Assembly: GCA_016550415.1 (NCBI GenBank)
Contig: JABXGU010000765.1
Location: forward strand, 1 to 6,838
Length of the DNA: 6,838 bases
Origin: an archaeon
GTDB taxonomy: Archaea; Asgardarchaeota; Hermodarchaeia; Hermodarchaeales; Hermodarchaeaceae
Direction of reading: 5' to 3'
Part shown: one piece after another, positions 1 through 4,710 of the stretch
Layout of the letters: each line of letters begins with the position of its first letter
How positions within the stretch are numbered: position 1 is the first letter of the stretch
The notes under the pieces: generated by a model
The model's input: the letters and a program-made list of their open reading frames with translations, nothing else
Database searches by the model: none
Told to the model about the DNA's origin: nothing
Translations under genes and position numbers: made by a program

Positions 1-111
1 TTGATAGAGCTTTCCAAGTTCATCTAATCCTTTAATATGAGCGTGTTTACTGAAGGTCTTCGGTGGCTGGAAGACCCGGGATTCCTTTGATGTGATTTCA
101 ATTTTACTCAA
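1..111 (-). CDS. acs: Acetyl-CoA synthetase (AMP-forming) N-terminus, partial
   Basis: The first 37 codons of a leftward gene are present; the rest lies beyond the window edge. The peptide begins MSKIEITSKESRVFQPP and continues with KHAHIKGLDELGKLYQ. This resembles the N-terminal cap domain of AMP-forming acetyl-CoA synthetases, which typically reads 'R-V-F-x-P-P-x-x-F-x-x-x-A-x-I-x-x-x-x-x-Y-x-x-L-Y'. That enzyme makes acetyl-CoA from acetate, ATP and CoA in the cytoplasm. The start is a TTG at 111-109, chosen because a GGTGA Shine-Dalgarno sequence (122-118) sits six bases upstream and an in-frame TGA overlaps it, so no earlier start is possible. The catalytic AMP-binding core is outside the window, so a propionyl-CoA synthetase or another acyl-CoA synthetase with the same cap cannot be excluded. 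Confidence 0.72.
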   Translation of the reverse strand, partial: MSKIEITSKESRVFQPPKTFSKHAHIKGLDELGKLYQ

Positions 112-117
112 TGCTGC

Positions 118-122
118 TCACC
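118..122 (-). promoter_or_regulatory. Ribosome-binding site GGTGA of the acs-like gene
   Basis: The minus strand reads GGTGA-GCAGCA-TTG, which is an archaeal Shine-Dalgarno core six bases before a TTG codon. It fixes the start of the truncated left-edge gene. Confidence 0.7.
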
Positions 123-177
123 GTAATGTATGATAGCATGATTCAACTCATGTTTTATGGGATTTCTCCCCTTCATG

Positions 178-239
178 AATTAGAGCTGTCAGTCCCCAAT
201 GGGACTGGGATGGCTTCCCAACGCCAGCCGGCTCTATTT
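178..239. repeat. Nested inverted-repeat cluster, possible structured RNA or operator
   Basis: TAGAGC (181-186) is complementary to GCTCTA (231-236). Between them lie two short perfect hairpins, AGTCCC-caat-GGGACT (191-206) and TGGGA-tggct-TCCCA (206-220), and the palindrome AGCCGGCT (226-233). The outer pair and inner hairpins together could form a small multibranch fold in RNA from either strand. The elements share bases, so not all can pair at once. On the minus strand it overlaps the predicted acs transcription start. Its function is unknown. Confidence 0.4.
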
Positions 240-242
240 AAA
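235..242 (-). promoter_or_regulatory. Candidate TATA box TTTAAATA for the acs-like gene
   Basis: The minus strand reads TTTAAATA, a close match to the archaeal TATA consensus. Transcription would start about 25 bases downstream (near 213) and give a leader of about 100 bases. A weaker alternative, CATAAAAC on the minus strand (about 151-158), would start near 128 and leave a short leader just long enough for the GGTGA site. The sequence does not decide between them. Confidence 0.4.
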
Positions 243-324
243 ATTTTGGGAGTGCTAGCCCTCCAATAAGACATAATGTTGTCTGGTCAAGGGATAATTA
301 TAATAAGCCAAAGTGGATGAGCTT

Positions 325-380
325 GTTCACTTCATCTGTGGCGGCGAGCCGCATACCAACACAGGAAGGTTAGTGTGAAC
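325..380. repeat. Nested inverted repeat around a GCGGC/GCCGC hairpin
   Basis: Three complementary pairs are nested: GTTCAC (325-330) with GTGAAC (375-380), CTGTG (336-340) with CACAG (360-364), and GCGGC (341-345) with GCCGC (348-352). The middle and inner pairs are contiguous on their left arms. The structure lies between the acs-like gene and the archaeosortase gene and overlaps the 3' end of the doubtful antisense ORF. It could be a leader structure, a terminator-like element or a protein-binding site. Confidence 0.35.
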
Positions 381-541
381 AGGAAAACCCCTGCTAGCAC
401 CATTGTTTCACCAAGAAGAGAAAGACCAAAATAATAGGCAACTCCCCCGCTGAGTAGGATAGTGAAACCAATAACAACTGATATCGATACGAGAACCCGT
501 GAAGAAACCCGAGAAACTGAAGAATCAGACACTGAGGACAC
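332..541 (-). CDS. Doubtful small two-helix membrane protein, antisense to the archaeosortase start
   Basis: This is a 69-residue frame with a GTG start at 541-539 (a second GTG is at 532-530) and a TGA stop at 334-332. It has a Ser-rich N-terminus, two hydrophobic segments (about residues 17-39 and 44-63), and ends in YAARRHR, a basic tail following a helix. An AGGAG lies 11 bases before the first GTG, rather far for a Shine-Dalgarno site. About 80 bases overlap the 5' end of the archaeosortase gene head to head, and the Ser/Val-rich N-terminus is simply the complement of that gene's charged tail. I do not recognise a family. It may be a chance ORF. In its favour, most of it lies outside any other gene and it looks membrane-like with a positive C-terminus. 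Confidence 0.2.
   Translation of the reverse strand: MSSVSDSSVSRVSSRVLVSISVVIGFTILLSGGVAYYFGLSLLGETMVLAGVFLFTLTFLCWYAARRHR
428..436 (+). promoter_or_regulatory. Weak candidate TATA box for the archaeosortase gene
   Basis: AAAATAATA lies about 30 bases before the GTG at 462. Initiation about 25 bases downstream would give a nearly leaderless transcript, which agrees with the lack of a good Shine-Dalgarno sequence there. The alternative is the AT-rich tract at 294-306 with a longer leader. Confidence 0.25.
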
Positions 542-1106
542 GGAGAAGCCAACTCCTGGAGACCTGATTCTGTATCTAATTATCGCTATTATAGTTACCG
601 TACTAGTATATTTTCTCCCTGAACCCTTCTATCTCGCCATTCCAACAGCCTATTGCTCCGCAGTAATACTAAGCGTCATATCAGTGCCATCAACAATGGT
701 CATCGACTGGACCTACGGCGCAGTATTTGTAAGCGGCATTGGCTTTCAATACCAAATCATCCGAGACTGCACAGGAATCCAAGTCATAGCAGTTTTTGCA
801 GGACTAATACTACCATTACCACGAGGAACATGGAGACGAAAAGCACTCTCCATGGCCGTTGTATCAGCCCTGCTTTTCATAGCAAATGTCTTACGAGTAG
901 TATATGAGATTTGGCTAGTCTACTGGGGAATTATGACATATGAGATGGCCCATTACCCAATGTCGTTCGTTTTAGGTATTATCGGCGTGTTTGCATTATG
1001 TCTAGTTGCTATCTGGTTGATGCCGGGTTTTATTGAGACCTTTGAGGATTTCATCGATTACCTTTTTCCTCCCAAGTCGAAAGTGGACTCATCTGATAGT
1101 TCTTGA
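462..1106 (+). CDS. Archaeosortase/exosortase family membrane transpeptidase
   Basis: A 214-residue integral membrane protein with about five hydrophobic segments (about 34-53, 56-74, 105-120, 127-150 and 167-190). It carries the family's catalytic triad: Cys103 in RDCTGIQ, Arg145 in ANVLRV and His164 in EMAHYP, each near a helix end in the expected order. By analogy with ArtA, such enzymes cut C-terminal sorting tails of exported proteins near the membrane and attach the product to a lipid. The N-terminal 30 residues are unusual: very polar and rich in Thr, Glu, Asp and Arg, probably cytoplasmic and disordered. The GTG at 462 is chosen because an in-frame TAA lies at 432-434 and no ATG, GTG or TTG follows before the first helix. 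No recognisable substrate with a sorting tail is confidently encoded here. The exact archaeosortase subtype cannot be told by eye. Confidence 0.9.
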   Translation: MKPITTDIDTRTREETRETEESDTEDTEKPTPGDLILYLIIAIIVTVLVYFLPEPFYLAIPTAYCSAVILSVISVPSTMVIDWTYGAVFVSGIGFQYQIIRDCTGIQVIAVFAGLILPLPRGTWRRKALSMAVVSALLFIANVLRVVYEIWLVYWGIMTYEMAHYPMSFVLGIIGVFALCLVAIWLMPGFIETFEDFIDYLFPPKSKVDSSDSS

Positions 1107-1213
1107 ACCGATAAGTGGGCGGAGAAAAGAAAAATATCAGACCATGTTTCAGGATTTGTAATTCAGATTCATTCCTAACATCAGAATGTATTCAACTAAA
1201 CTCATAACATAAC

Positions 1214-1223
1214 AGACTAGTCT
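1214..1223. repeat. Palindrome AGACTAGTCT upstream of a TATA box
   Basis: A perfect 10-base palindrome with flanks (ACA / TGT) that would extend it across a one-base bulge. It ends 14 bases upstream of the TATA box at 1238-1245, a position where archaeal activators or repressors can bind. It may be an operator for the GNAT gene; this is inference only. Confidence 0.3.
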
Positions 1224-1237
1224 TGTATAGTAAGAGA

Positions 1238-1245
1238 TTTATATT
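1238..1245 (+). promoter_or_regulatory. TATA box of the tandem-GNAT gene
   Basis: TTTATATT nearly matches the archaeal TATA consensus. Initiation would be expected about 25 bases downstream (near 1266-1270), leaving a leader of about 45 bases that contains a hairpin (1271-1291) and the GGAGGT ribosome-binding site. Confidence 0.55.
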
Positions 1246-1270
1246 ACTATCTGCACTAATTATCTCACTC

Positions 1271-1291
1271 AACGAGAGCAATTAGCTCGTT
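1271..1291 (+). repeat. Leader hairpin AACGAG...CTCGTT before the GNAT ribosome-binding site
   Basis: AACGAG (1271-1276) and CTCGTT (1286-1291) form a six-base-pair stem with a nine-base loop. An alternative pairing of AGC (1277-1279) with GCT (1285-1287) is possible. It sits at the predicted 5' end of the transcript and ends six bases before GGAGGT, so it could affect mRNA stability or ribosome access. Confidence 0.35.
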
Positions 1292-1296
1292 CTAAT

Positions 1297-1302
1297 GGAG
1301 GT
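1297..1302 (+). promoter_or_regulatory. Strong Shine-Dalgarno GGAGGT for a TTG start
   Basis: GGAGGT lies nine bases before the TTG at 1312-1314 and decides this non-ATG start. Confidence 0.75.
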
Positions 1303-1311
1303 TAATTCTTT

Positions 1312-2253
1312 TTGAAAATAAAATATTGTAACTGGGAGCCTGGCAAAGGACTGGAAGATATTCAAGCGAAAATCTATTCGGAAGCTTCTGGGCTGCCTGT
1401 AAGAGTGGAACAAATTCGGGCTCGTAACATGAGCCGGGATCCTTTGATGACTCGATACGCATTGACTGAGGCAGGTGAACCTCTCGCATATATTACATCA
1501 CGGGATTCAAGTTCTGAGCGAGGGCGAACTTATATTGGATATCCTTGGACCATGCCCGGTGTGTCTGCTGATGTCCAAGAGACACTGTATAATGAATTGT
1601 CTGCGTTCTTGGAAAAACGGAAGGAGACAGAAGAAATCGCCACAACAGTGGTACTAACAGCTAAGATTGCTGATAAGCAATTTGCCTACTGGGAGAAAAA
1701 GGGCTTTGTCGAAGACGAAAGACTCTATCGGTATAATCTGGATTTAGATGTCGATGAAATAAGCAAGTGGAAATTGAGTCCCAAACTCAAAGCGTTAGAT
1801 AGTCAAGTAGCAACTACAAAGGATCTGAAACATCTGTATGAACTTTCACAAGTTGATCCCTTGCTTGCTGGAGAATTCAGCACGGAAGAAGCTCGAGAGG
1901 GCTATTTCAAAAACCGTGTACTCAGAGATGGGCATGCAGTAATTCTCTTTGATAAGGGGCAAGCTGTTGCTGCTAGCGCACCACTTCGCATAGAACCCGA
2001 CAAACTCTTTCTCCTCGGAGATGAATCACGAGTCCTGATGCGGTTTACTGCTATCCGTCCTGGATACCAGTATGCTTGGAAGCGCTTGGTATATGAAATC
2101 GCCAAAGAAACAAAGGCTGCAGGATGGAGTAATATTCCCCTACGTTCCACCTTGCACTTTACCACCAATGCACCAGTCGCTATACACTTTGCAGAGATGC
2201 GCCCTGAACTTGAAATGTTTGAAGTCATACTCAAGAAACCGATGACTACATGA
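1312..2253 (+). CDS. Tandem GNAT-like N-acetyltransferase
   Basis: A 313-residue soluble protein that appears to hold two GNAT-fold halves. The first (about 1-146) ends in the typical beta4-alpha4-beta5 pattern FAYWEKKGFVEDERLYRY (124-141). The second (about 165-308) has AVILFDKGQAVAASAPL (209-225) and FTAIRPGYQ (245-253), followed by a helix. GNAT enzymes move an acetyl group from acetyl-CoA to amines. The CoA pyrophosphate-binding loop, normally Q/R-x-x-G-x-G/A, is poorly kept in both halves: PWTMPGVSADVQ in the first and RPGYQYAWK in the second. One or both halves may therefore be weak or non-catalytic. The substrate cannot be predicted. The TTG start is supported by GGAGGT nine bases upstream and a TATA box about 70 bases upstream. 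The gene stands alone and converges on the leftward RecA-like pair. Confidence 0.8.
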   Translation: MKIKYCNWEPGKGLEDIQAKIYSEASGLPVRVEQIRARNMSRDPLMTRYALTEAGEPLAYITSRDSSSERGRTYIGYPWTMPGVSADVQETLYNELSAFLEKRKETEEIATTVVLTAKIADKQFAYWEKKGFVEDERLYRYNLDLDVDEISKWKLSPKLKALDSQVATTKDLKHLYELSQVDPLLAGEFSTEEAREGYFKNRVLRDGHAVILFDKGQAVAASAPLRIEPDKLFLLGDESRVLMRFTAIRPGYQYAWKRLVYEIAKETKAAGWSNIPLRSTLHFTTNAPVAIHFAEMRPELEMFEVILKKPMTT

Positions 2254-2257
2254 CACT

Positions 2258-2264
2258 AAAAAAA
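2258..2264 (-). terminator. Candidate T-tract terminator of the leftward RecA-like operon
   Basis: Seven A on the plus strand give seven T in the transcript of the leftward genes, about 75 bases after the stop at 2338. Archaeal termination often uses such T-tracts without a hairpin. No T-tract is seen on the plus strand for the GNAT gene, so its end is undefined. Confidence 0.3.
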
Positions 2265-2337
2265 CAGGTTGGAGACATAAAGCCAAAGGTAGCCAAACAT
2301 GGATACTGATACCTATATCATAATTACTTTATCCAGA

Positions 2338-3018
2338 TTATGTAATGAATTGTAGTGGTTCAGTTTCTGAGAATTGCAGCCAGCGGCCATCAATTTGTGC
2401 ACCACGTACATGAGATAGGCGAACTTGGTGCTGCAAGTGTCCTTTAACTTCCTTGTATCGTGTTTCTATTATACCATCTGTCGAGTAGCCCAGTGTAGCG
2501 ACTATTTCTTTTTCTTGAACTCCTTGCTCCAATATGTAGATAGCTGTGACGCCACGATCTTTTACTTTGGCACATAGAACTTGGAGGAATTTAATGACTG
2601 AGATGGGTGTGGAATATGTCATGAGCGTAGTAATACTATCAATACAAAGGTGACCTTGGTCTAAATCTGAGATTGCTTGGAGTATTATGAGGTTTATCGT
2701 GTTTAGATTATATAGGCTCTGAAAGGCGAAGGGTTCTGATGAAGTCTTTCCTGCAACACAGGAAACTCCGTCAATTATGCGTAGTTTAGCAACATCCTTT
2801 TTGCCAGCATAGGATGCTGCCTTTTCACGTATCTGTTGGGGAGTCCAGACTGTTGTTGCATGTACGCAGGGTTCTCCTTGCTGCAGCCGGTCGCACAAAT
2901 ATCGAATAGCTAATGTTGCTTTTACAACTCCTGGAGGACCATACAAAAGGAGTTGACTACCTCTAGGAATCTGAAGGGCTCCTGATGGTGCAAAGCCTAC
3001 TTGTATGAAATCACTCAC
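2338..3018 (-). CDS. KaiC/RadA-like RecA-superfamily protein with broken P-loop (pseudo-ATPase)
   Basis: A single RecA/KaiC-like domain of 226 residues from GTG 3018. Its Walker A has decayed to GPPGVVKA (27-34): Lys33 remains, but the second glycine is Val32 and the Thr/Ser is Ala34. The KaiC-type glutamate pair after the second strand is missing (ATTVWTPQQ, 54-62). A Walker B-like strand HLCIDS keeps Asp127, and the C-terminal motif HVRGAQIDG (203-211) matches the family's K-x-R-G-x-x-H region. ATP hydrolysis is unlikely; a structural or regulatory partner role is inferred. The gene overlaps its upstream neighbour by eight bases, implying one mRNA and translational coupling. GTG 3018 is preferred because GGTGA (3031-3027) lies eight bases before it; ATG 3027 and ATG 3048 in the same frame are alternatives that add 3 or 10 residues. 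Confidence 0.83.
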   Translation of the reverse strand: MSDFIQVGFAPSGALQIPRGSQLLLYGPPGVVKATLAIRYLCDRLQQGEPCVHATTVWTPQQIREKAASYAGKKDVAKLRIIDGVSCVAGKTSSEPFAFQSLYNLNTINLIILQAISDLDQGHLCIDSITTLMTYSTPISVIKFLQVLCAKVKDRGVTAIYILEQGVQEKEIVATLGYSTDGIIETRYKEVKGHLQHQVRLSHVRGAQIDGRWLQFSETEPLQFIT

Positions 3019-3718
3019 TATCTTCATCACCTGCAAGGCGTAACCCATTCTTCTCTATTAGAACTTCGCGCCAATGCGTTTTGACACTATGCCCGACAAG
3101 GCTGTGCATCCTAAGAACCCAATGTAATTTACCATCAATTCCTTCAACAGTTCTTGTAAAAAATGAGCCATGGACTAGGGCTCGAAGATTTGTTACTAGT
3201 TTAGAATCATGGGCTTGCTCTTCTAAAACTATGATTAGTTTTTTTTCTAAACTTGAGATACGTTGTCCAAGGACATGGACAAAAGTGCGAATCCGTTCTG
3301 GGTCAGGTGCAGCAAGGCTAAGCCCTGATACAGAGTCAAGGATTATGGTGGAACCAGAATCCAAAGTTTTTGCATGATCTGTTACAATTAGGTTGACTTC
3401 GTTAAGATTACCTGGATTACTGATGCGTCTTATTGCATAAGGGTCATTTCGCATCCCAATACGCCAACTGTAAGCATCTATAAATTGTATCTTTGTGTTT
3501 TTTGATTCACTAGGTGTGAGTAGTCCTACTCCACATGCTTGGTTTAGAATTTCAGTGGGAGTGTTCTCAGTGGACAGATAAAGTGCCGCCTGCCCATTAC
3601 GGACAGTTTCCAAGGCAAGTTGAAGGCAAATACATGTCTTACCTGAACCAGGCGGCCCAATTAGCGCGATGCTTGTTCCTTTAGGAAACCCCTCCGGAAT
3701 AATTGGTTCCAAAAACAC
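3011..3718 (-). CDS. KaiC/RadA-like RecA-superfamily ATPase, intact P-loop
   Basis: A 235-residue single-domain RecA-superfamily ATPase from GTG 3718. It shows EGFPKGT (9-15), Walker A GPPGSGKT (21-28), one acidic residue in STEN (Glu51) where KaiC has two glutamates, and Walker B TIILDS with Asp128. The usual KaiC N-terminal signature G-L-D-E-L-L-G-G-G before FPKG is missing or unrecognisable, so the protein begins almost at the first strand. The GTG start is favoured by GAGG (3730-3727) eight bases upstream. The TATA-like tract at 3780-3771 would start transcription near 3750, after the further upstream TTG at 3763, which would add 15 residues. It is the first gene of a leftward pair with the broken-P-loop paralogue. 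The substrate or client is unknown; archaeal relatives are usually annotated as ATPases implicated in signal transduction. Confidence 0.86.
   Translation of the reverse strand: MFLEPIIPEGFPKGTSIALIGPPGSGKTCICLQLALETVRNGQAALYLSTENTPTEILNQACGVGLLTPSESKNTKIQFIDAYSWRIGMRNDPYAIRRISNPGNLNEVNLIVTDHAKTLDSGSTIILDSVSGLSLAAPDPERIRTFVHVLGQRISSLEKKLIIVLEEQAHDSKLVTNLRALVHGSFFTRTVEGIDGKLHWVLRMHSLVGHSVKTHWREVLIEKNGLRLAGDEDSE
3027..3031 (-). promoter_or_regulatory. Internal ribosome-binding site GGTGA inside the upstream gene
   Basis: GGTGA on the minus strand lies eight bases before GTG 3018-3016 and within the last codons of the upstream ATPase gene. It supports coupled translation of the two overlapping genes and the choice of the shorter start. 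Confidence 0.5.
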
Positions 3719-3726
3719 TGCAGTCG

Positions 3727-3730
3727 CCTC
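3727..3730 (-). promoter_or_regulatory. Ribosome-binding site GAGG deciding the GTG 3718 start
   Basis: The minus strand reads GAGG-CGACTGCA-GTG, an eight-base spacing. No comparable site precedes the alternative TTG at 3763. Confidence 0.45.
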
Positions 3731-3770
3731 AAATTGCGAGCACTTACAAGTAAACAATACCAAGCTAATC

Positions 3771-3780
3771 TTTTATTTAT
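3771..3780 (-). promoter_or_regulatory. Candidate TATA box of the leftward RecA-like operon
   Basis: The minus strand reads ATAAATAAAA. Initiation about 25 bases downstream would fall near 3750 and leave a leader of about 30 bases before GTG 3718. Confidence 0.45.
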
Positions 3781-3836
3781 CCCATAGATTAAGCTCATTT
3801 TGGCGAATAAACTTTTAGGCGTTTTACTATTGGGTC

Positions 3837-3848
3837 ACGAAAATTCGT
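3837..3848. repeat. Inverted repeat ACGAA-AA-TTCGT in the divergent promoter region
   Basis: A perfect 5+5 inverted repeat with a two-base centre, placed between the two divergent TATA boxes and about 20 bases upstream of the rightward one. It could be an operator shared by both arms of the cluster; it may also be chance in AT-rich DNA. Confidence 0.3.
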
Positions 3849-3867
3849 TAGCACTCCAACAAAAACC

Positions 3868-3875
3868 TATTAAAT
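3868..3875 (+). promoter_or_regulatory. Candidate TATA box of the rightward KaiC-like/GTPase operon
   Basis: TATTAAAT preceded by an A-rich stretch. Initiation near 3897 would leave about 30 bases of leader with the AGGGG ribosome-binding site. Confidence 0.4.
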
Positions 3876-3916
3876 GAAGGAGCAAGGTAGTTAATTAGTT
3901 AGACCCATTATATTGC

Positions 3917-3921
3917 AGGGG
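3917..3921 (+). promoter_or_regulatory. Ribosome-binding site AGGGG deciding the ATG 3928 start
   Basis: CAGGGG lies six bases before ATG 3928. A TTG at 3913 in the same frame would overlap this site and is rejected as the start. Confidence 0.6.
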
Positions 3922-3927
3922 AATAAC

Positions 3928-4668
3928 ATGAAGGAAAGGACGAAGTCAGGGATACCAGGACTTGATGAAGCACTACACGGTGGCTTCCCGAAAGGCACCA
4001 TCATTCTAGTAAGTGGTGGTCCAGGTACCGGAAAATCAATTTTACTGAATCAATTCCTTGTCAACGGCGCATTATCAATGAATGAGCCTGGTGTGCTAGT
4101 TTCGATGGAAGAACATCTTCAGTCAACTATCAGTAATATGAGTTCATTTGGCTGGGACCTTGAAAAACTTGTAGAAAAAGGAAAAATAGCCCTTGTCGAT
4201 GCTTCTCCAACAATTCAAAACGAACGAGTGGTCCTGAAACCTGAACATCCAATATTAGGACGAGAAGAATTCTCCATGGAGTCCCTTCTGTCATTGATTC
4301 ATCGTGAAATTCGACGAATAAAAGCCAAGCGAGTAGCCATAGATTCTATCTCTACATTAACACTCCAACATGAAAATGTATTCAAGCTTCGCCATGATCT
4401 GCTGAATATGGTCAGATCACTACGAATGACCGCTGCAACATGTCTTGTTGCTGTAGAAAGCCCCTCAGAAGACCGAATTGGGCGCTTCGATGTAGAGGGC
4501 TTTCTAACAGATGGCTGCTTAACAATGAAGCTAACAAGCCAGGGTACGGTCAGAATCCGTACAATAGAAATTGTGAAAATGAGAGGGACAAGCCATCAAA
4601 TGAATCCACTTCACCTCATCATCGGAGACAAGGGGATAGAAGTATCAGATCTTCCACCTATCCAATAG
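3928..4668 (+). CDS. KaiC-like RecA-superfamily ATPase, all motifs intact
   Basis: A 246-residue protein with one complete KaiC domain. In order: the N-terminal signature TKSGIPGLDEALHGGFPKGT (5-24), Walker A GGPGTGKS (30-37), the glutamate pair in VSMEEH (Glu61, Glu62) that in KaiC activates the hydrolytic water, Walker B RVAIDS with Asp139, and the C-terminal KMRGTSH (217-223) that contacts the nucleotide of the next subunit in KaiC rings. It should bind and hydrolyse ATP and may form hexamers (family knowledge). Unlike cyanobacterial KaiC it has one domain, not two, and no kaiA or kaiB is nearby. The start ATG follows AGGGG by six bases. A Ras-like GTPase begins 42 bases downstream on the same strand, so the two are probably co-transcribed. 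Among the five RecA-like domains of the window this is the only one with every active-site element. Confidence 0.92.
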   Translation: MKERTKSGIPGLDEALHGGFPKGTIILVSGGPGTGKSILLNQFLVNGALSMNEPGVLVSMEEHLQSTISNMSSFGWDLEKLVEKGKIALVDASPTIQNERVVLKPEHPILGREEFSMESLLSLIHREIRRIKAKRVAIDSISTLTLQHENVFKLRHDLLNMVRSLRMTAATCLVAVESPSEDRIGRFDVEGFLTDGCLTMKLTSQGTVRIRTIEIVKMRGTSHQMNPLHLIIGDKGIEVSDLPPIQ

Positions 4669-4697
4669 CCCAATTATTCAAAACAAACTCATACTAA

Positions 4698-4701
4698 GGT
4701 G
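4698..4701 (+). promoter_or_regulatory. Ribosome-binding site GGTG of the small GTPase
   Basis: GGTG lies nine bases before ATG 4711, in the 42-base gap after the KaiC-like gene. Its presence supports independent ribosome loading on a shared mRNA. Confidence 0.5.
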
Positions 4702-4710
4702 TAACATCAA

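Larger units (their letters stand above)
112..461. other. Intergenic region between divergent acs-like and archaeosortase genes
   Basis: This 350-base stretch has no confidently coding frame. It holds the acs ribosome-binding site, candidate TATA boxes in both directions (TTTAAATA on the minus strand at 235-242, an AT-rich ATAATTATAATAA-like tract near 294-306, AAAATAATA at 428-436), and two clusters of nested inverted repeats (178-239 and 325-380). A doubtful minus-strand ORF (332-541) covers its right third. No tRNA-like cloverleaf or known riboswitch could be recognised by eye. Confidence 0.6.

Noticed and set aside
178..239. tRNA or known riboswitch in the acs/archaeosortase spacer
   Set aside because: Too short for a tRNA, no T-arm GGTTC-like sequence or anticodon arm in order, and no riboswitch core recognised.
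653..907. 84-codon plus-strand frame inside the archaeosortase gene
   Set aside because: Its composition (many His, Arg, Ser, Thr) is typical of a shifted frame, and the covering frame has the full catalytic triad.
1292..1489. Minus-strand frame over the GNAT start
   Set aside because: It covers the strong GGAGGT site and TTG start of the real gene and shows no domain or ribosome-binding site of its own.
1902..2234. 110-codon minus-strand frame inside the GNAT gene
   Set aside because: Lies wholly antisense to a supported gene and has no recognisable motif.
3081..3377. 98-codon plus-strand frame opposite the intact leftward ATPase
   Set aside because: Antisense shadow; the opposite frame carries Walker B and family motifs.
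3913..3915. TTG at 3913 as start of the KaiC-like gene
   Set aside because: It overlaps the CAGGGG ribosome-binding site that serves ATG 3928 and adds only five residues outside the conserved domain.
3928..4668. A true circadian KaiC
   Set aside because: It has one KaiC domain instead of two, and no kaiA or kaiB is nearby; the many archaeal KaiC-like proteins fit better.
4440..4697. 85-codon plus-strand frame across the end of the KaiC-like gene
   Set aside because: A shifted frame of the KaiC-like C-terminus (KMRGTSH is in the other frame); the extension past 4668 is not protein-like and contains the start of the GTPase leader.
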